Source: Rhodanobacter thiooxydans
GTDB taxonomy: Bacteria > Pseudomonadota > Gammaproteobacteria > Xanthomonadales > Rhodanobacteraceae
DNA length: 64,000 bases
Direction of reading: 5' to 3'
NCBI RefSeq assembly: GCF_030291135.1
Contig: NZ_CP127409.1
Coordinates: 1,240,001-1,304,000, forward strand
Position numbers and translations under genes: made by a program. The stretch's first letter is position 1; each line of letters begins with the position of its first letter. The notes below the pieces were generated by a model. The model was not told where the DNA came from. It did no database searches and worked only from the letters and a program-made list of their open reading frames with translations. Shown piece by piece: positions 61,448 to 64,000 of this stretch.

Positions 61448-61477
61448 TACAATGCGAACTATTCTTATTTGAGAATC
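61448..61477 (+). promoter_or_regulatory. feo promoter with Fur-like inverted repeat
   Basis: A -10-like TACAAT (61448-61453) is followed by an inverted repeat ATTCT-n6-AGAAT (61461-61476) overlapping the expected transcription start. The AT-rich repeat resembles Fur boxes seen before feo operons, so repression by Fur with iron is likely. This is inference from motif and context. Confidence 0.6.
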
Positions 61478-61483
61478 AAGCCT

Positions 61484-61729
61484 GTGCGTCTGTCCGATCT
61501 GCCCAAGGGTGCCCTCGCCGTGGTCGACCGCGTCGACGATGCGCATGCGGCCGATCCGATCGCGCAACGCCTGCGTGACCTCGGCTTCGTCGACGGCGAG
61601 CCGGTGCGGGTGGTGGCGGTGGGGCCGATGGGCGGCGACCCGCTACTGATCCAGATCGGCTTCACCCGCTTCGCGCTGCGTCGTGCCGAGGCGGCCCGGG
61701 TCAGCGTGCGCAGCGAGGTGGCCGCATGA
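61484..61729 (+). CDS. feoA: Ferrous iron transport protein FeoA
   Basis: An 81-residue SH3-like protein that assists FeoB. The pattern RLSDLPKGALAVVDRV, then QRLRDLGFVDGEPVRVVAVGPMGGDPLLIQI, then RFALRRAEAARVSV is canonical. The GTG at 61484 is the likely start because the conserved region begins there; an in-frame TTG at 61469 lies inside the Fur-like site. Its TGA overlaps the feoB ATG. Confidence 0.93.
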   Translation: MRLSDLPKGALAVVDRVDDAHAADPIAQRLRDLGFVDGEPVRVVAVGPMGGDPLLIQIGFTRFALRRAEAARVSVRSEVAA

Positions 61730-63564
61730 GCGCGTCGACTCTGCGCATCGCCCTGGTCGGCAATCCGAACTGCGGCAAGACGGCGCTGTTCAACCTGCTC
61801 ACCGGCGGCCGCCAGAAGGTGGCGAACTACGCCGGCGTCACGGTGGAGCGCAAGGAGGGCCGCTTCACCGCGCCGTCCGGCCGGGTGCTGCAGATCCTCG
61901 ACCTGCCCGGCGCCTACAGCTTCGACGCCAACAGCCCGGACGAGCAGATCACCCGCGACGTCTGCGCCGGCAATTACCCGGGCGAGGCGCCGCCGGACCT
62001 GATCGTGTGCGTTGCCGACGCCACCAACCTGCGCCTGCACCTGCGCTTCGTGCTGGAAGTGAAGCGGCTGGGCCGGCCGGTGGTGCTGGCGCTGAACATG
62101 ATGGACACCGCGCGCTCGCGCGGCGTCGTCATCGACGTGCCGGAGCTTTCGCGCCGGCTGGGCCTGCCGGTGGTGGAGACGGTGGCGGTGCGGCGCGGTG
62201 GCGCACGGGCACTGATCGAGCGGGTCGACGGCGAGGTGCCGCCGGCGGCGCCGGTGCAGCCGGACGACGCGGCCAGCCGCGCCGACCTGCACGCGCAGGT
62301 GCGCGAGCTGCTGGCAGCGACGGTGACGATGCCGCGCACCACCGCGGCGCTCGACGATGCGCTGGATCGCTGGACGCTGCATCCGGTGTTCGGGCTGGCG
62401 ATCCTGGCGGTGGTGATGTTCCTGGTGTTCCAGGCGGTGTATGCCGCCGGCAAGCCGATGAGCGACCTGATCGGCGGCGGCTTCGGCTGGATGGGCGAGC
62501 AGGTCGCCGCGCTGATGCCGGCCGGGCCGCTGCAGAGCCTGGTGGTCAACGGCCTGTTCGGTGGCATCGGCACGGTGCTGGGTTTTCTGCCGGTGATCCT
62601 GGTGCTGTTCCTGTTCATCCTCACGCTGGAGGAGTCCGGCTACCTGCCGCGCGCGGCGTTCCTGCTCGACCGCCTGATGCTGTCGGTGGGGCTGACCGGG
62701 CGCTCGTTCATCCCGCTGCTGTCGAGCTTCGCCTGCGCGATCCCCGGCATCATGGGTACGCGCAGCATCCAGGATCCACGCGATCGCCTGGCCACCATCC
62801 TGATCGCCCCGCTGATGACCTGCTCGGCGCGGTTGCCGGTGTATGCGCTGCTGATCGGTGCGTTCATTCCCGTCCGCTACGTGTTCGGCGTGTTCAACCT
62901 GCAGGGCGTGGTGCTGTTCGCGCTGTACCTGGCCGGCATCCTCGGCGCGATGCTGGTGGGCTGGGTGATGAAGCACCTGCGCCGCGACAAGAGCGAGCAC
63001 GCCCTGCTGATGGAACTGCCGTCGTACCGCATGCCCAAGCTGCGCGACGTGGCGATCGGGCTGTACGAGCGCGGCGCGATTTTCCTGAAGCGGCTGACTG
63101 GCGTGATCCTCGGGCTGACCGTGCTGATGTGGTTCCTGTCCACGTTCCCGTCGCCGCCCGCCGGTGCGACGGAGCCGGCCATCAACTACAGCTTTGCCGG
63201 CTACATCGGACGCGGCCTGCAGTACATCTTTGCGCCGATCGGTTTCAACTGGCAGATCAGCCTGGCGCTGATCCCCGCGTTCGCCGCGCGGGAGACAGCA
63301 GTGGCGGCGCTGGCCACCGTCTACCTGGTCGGCGGCGAGGCACCCGGCGGGCTGGGCCACGCGCTGGCCGGGCAGATCCCGCTGGCCAGCGCGTTGTCGC
63401 TGCTGGTGTGGTTCGCGTATGCGCCGCAGTGCATGTCCACCCTGGCGATCATCAAGCGCGAGACCGATTCCTGGCGCAACGTGGCGATCTCGTTCGGCTA
63501 CATGTTCGTGATGGCCTATACCGCGTCGTTCGTGGTCTACCAGGTGACGAGGGCACTGACGTGA
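61726..63564 (+). CDS. feoB: Ferrous iron transporter FeoB
   Basis: A 612-residue inner-membrane Fe2+ transporter. The N-terminal G domain has the P-loop GNPNCGKT (residues 12-19), DLPG (59-62) and NMMD (124-127); the membrane part has the two gate regions (LEESGYLPRAAFLLDRLM, LIPAFAARETAVAAL). It is shorter than the roughly 770-residue E. coli protein but has both gates and a complete C-terminus, matching the shorter FeoB form rather than a truncation. It is coupled to feoA and to the downstream small gene by overlapping start/stop codons. Confidence 0.95.
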   Translation: MSASTLRIALVGNPNCGKTALFNLLTGGRQKVANYAGVTVERKEGRFTAPSGRVLQILDLPGAYSFDANSPDEQITRDVCAGNYPGEAPPDLIVCVADATNLRLHLRFVLEVKRLGRPVVLALNMMDTARSRGVVIDVPELSRRLGLPVVETVAVRRGGARALIERVDGEVPPAAPVQPDDAASRADLHAQVRELLAATVTMPRTTAALDDALDRWTLHPVFGLAILAVVMFLVFQAVYAAGKPMSDLIGGGFGWMGEQVAALMPAGPLQSLVVNGLFGGIGTVLGFLPVILVLFLFILTLEESGYLPRAAFLLDRLMLSVGLTGRSFIPLLSSFACAIPGIMGTRSIQDPRDRLATILIAPLMTCSARLPVYALLIGAFIPVRYVFGVFNLQGVVLFALYLAGILGAMLVGWVMKHLRRDKSEHALLMELPSYRMPKLRDVAIGLYERGAIFLKRLTGVILGLTVLMWFLSTFPSPPAGATEPAINYSFAGYIGRGLQYIFAPIGFNWQISLALIPAFAARETAVAALATVYLVGGEAPGGLGHALAGQIPLASALSLLVWFAYAPQCMSTLAIIKRETDSWRNVAISFGYMFVMAYTASFVVYQVTRALT

Positions 63565-63863
63565 GCACCGGCCTGCTGCTGCAGTACGTGGTGGTCGGGC
63601 TGATCGTGCTGGCCAGCGTATGGATTGTGTTGCGCAAGCTGGCGCGGAAAACGACCAACCGCTGGCTGGCCGCCGCGTCCATCCACTTCAGCCGGCCCGG
63701 CCGCGGCGCGCTGGTGCGGGCTTTCGGCCGGCGCCTGCAACCGAGGGAAGCCACCGGCGACTGCAGCGACGGTTGCAGCACCTGCGGCGCCTGCGGCCCC
63801 AAGCCACCGGCCGCGGCTCGATCCGGCGAGCCGATGCCGCTGGAGTTCCGCCCGCGCCGGTGA
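63561..63863 (+). CDS. FeoB-associated small membrane protein with Cys-rich tail
   Basis: A 100-residue protein starting at GTG 63561, which overlaps the feoB TGA (GTGA). It has one membrane helix (LLLQYVVVGLIVLASVWIVL) and a C-terminal cysteine cluster DCSDGCSTCGACG. It occupies the place of FeoC and recalls the small FeoB-associated Cys-rich membrane proteins. The cysteines could bind iron or an Fe-S cluster and sense redox or iron; that is inference. Confidence 0.8.
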   Translation: MSTGLLLQYVVVGLIVLASVWIVLRKLARKTTNRWLAAASIHFSRPGRGALVRAFGRRLQPREATGDCSDGCSTCGACGPKPPAAARSGEPMPLEFRPRR

Positions 63864-63876
63864 GGGCCAGCTTCAG

Positions 63877-63903
63877 CTCCTCCCCTGCAAGCAGGGGGAG
63901 GGA
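63877..63903. repeat. Hairpin repeat CTCCTCCCCTGC type
   Basis: CTCCTCCCCTGC and GCAGGGGGAGGGAG arms with a 2-nt loop, directly after the feo operon. Same family as 47494, 47594 and the icmF insertion. Confidence 0.8.
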
Positions 63904-63920
63904 GCAAAAGCGGAACATGA

Positions 63921-63946
63921 AAAAAGCCGGCTTGCGCCGGCTTTTT
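63921..63946. terminator. Bidirectional terminator after feo operon
   Basis: A perfect 11-bp stem AAAAAGCCGGC / GCCGGCTTTTT with a 4-nt loop, between the feo operon (+) and the gene entering from the right on the minus strand. Confidence 0.92.
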
Positions 63947-63972
63947 GCGTATCACGCGGGTCGCGCCCCGGC

Positions 63973-64000
63973 TTACGCCAGTTCGCGGATCTTCGCGTTG
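63973..64000 (-). CDS. C-terminal end of a gene running in from the right
   Basis: Only nine codons are visible on the minus strand, reading NAKIRELA and a TAA stop at 63973. The bidirectional terminator just beyond supports a real gene end here. The fragment is too short to name. Confidence 0.4.

Noticed and set aside
61726..63564. FeoB as a truncated pseudogene because it is only 612 residues
   Set aside because: The G domain and both gate regions are present and the C-terminus is coupled to the next gene, so it is a normal short FeoB.
1..64000. CRISPR arrays, rRNA or tRNA genes
   Set aside because: No regularly spaced repeats and no tRNA or rRNA sequence patterns were seen on reading; the only tandem array is the short GGGAATA run at 52050.

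Overview
The window is high-GC DNA with dense, mostly operonic genes, TonB-dependent uptake, many lipoproteins and an aerobic amino-acid-degrading metabolism. The gene set suggests a Gammaproteobacterium of the Xanthomonadales, most likely Rhodanobacteraceae (Rhodanobacter/Dyella-like): IcmF, a TPR-sulfotransferase paired with a TonB receptor, YeiP/EfpL, FeoABC, the kynurenine pathway, RAYT transposases and an IS4-family element. This assignment is inference from gene content; no 16S or other marker is present.

Layout. 1-6.9 kb: end of an outer-membrane protein, the methylcrotonyl-CoA carboxylase beta subunit, and a three-gene operon (Rieske oxygenase, APC permease, TMADH-family flavoprotein) that looks like N-methyl compound degradation. 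7.2-11.8 kb: TPR-sulfotransferase plus TonB-dependent receptor. 12-21 kb: Ala-rich lipoprotein, acetyl-CoA acetyltransferase, a subtilisin autotransporter with a lipobox, isovaleryl-CoA dehydrogenase (with a duplicated gene tail next to it), a phospholipase D-type enzyme and leucine dehydrogenase. 21-25 kb: small secreted protein, M48 peptidase lipoprotein, TetR regulator plus hydrolase, TonB-like protein. 25.4-29.0 kb: icmF, fused isobutyryl-CoA mutase, carrying two repeat-derived in-frame insertions.

29.1-38.8 kb is the accessory region. It holds an AT-richer orphan gene whose protein combines a cold-shock-like domain, a PD-(D/E)xK-like core and a Cys-rich metal-binding tail. It also holds an IS4-family element inserted with an 11-bp target duplication into a RAYT-type repeat, one intact RAYT, one frameshifted RAYT, a RAYT relic, a GGDEF protein and two serine hydrolases. 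38.8-46 kb: two MFS transporters, a prohibitin-like protein coupled to a secreted protein, and a membrane protein. 46-51 kb: kynureninase, a secreted protein, ACMS decarboxylase and a FUSC membrane protein. 51-61 kb: EfpL/YeiP, a short-chain dehydrogenase, an RcnB-like protein, acetyltransferases, a GST/Nudix pair, an amidohydrolase, then HMG-CoA lyase, methylcrotonyl-CoA carboxylase alpha and methylglutaconyl-CoA hydratase. 61.4-63.9 kb: feoA-feoB-small Cys-rich protein behind a Fur-like site.

Together, most of leucine catabolism is present but scattered over 60 kb: leucine dehydrogenase, isovaleryl-CoA dehydrogenase, both carboxylase subunits, hydratase, HMG-CoA lyase and thiolase. Isobutyryl-CoA mutase and a 2-methyl-3-hydroxybutyryl-CoA dehydrogenase-like SDR add links to valine and isoleucine. 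The best candidate for an undescribed system is the orphan gene at 29219-31585.
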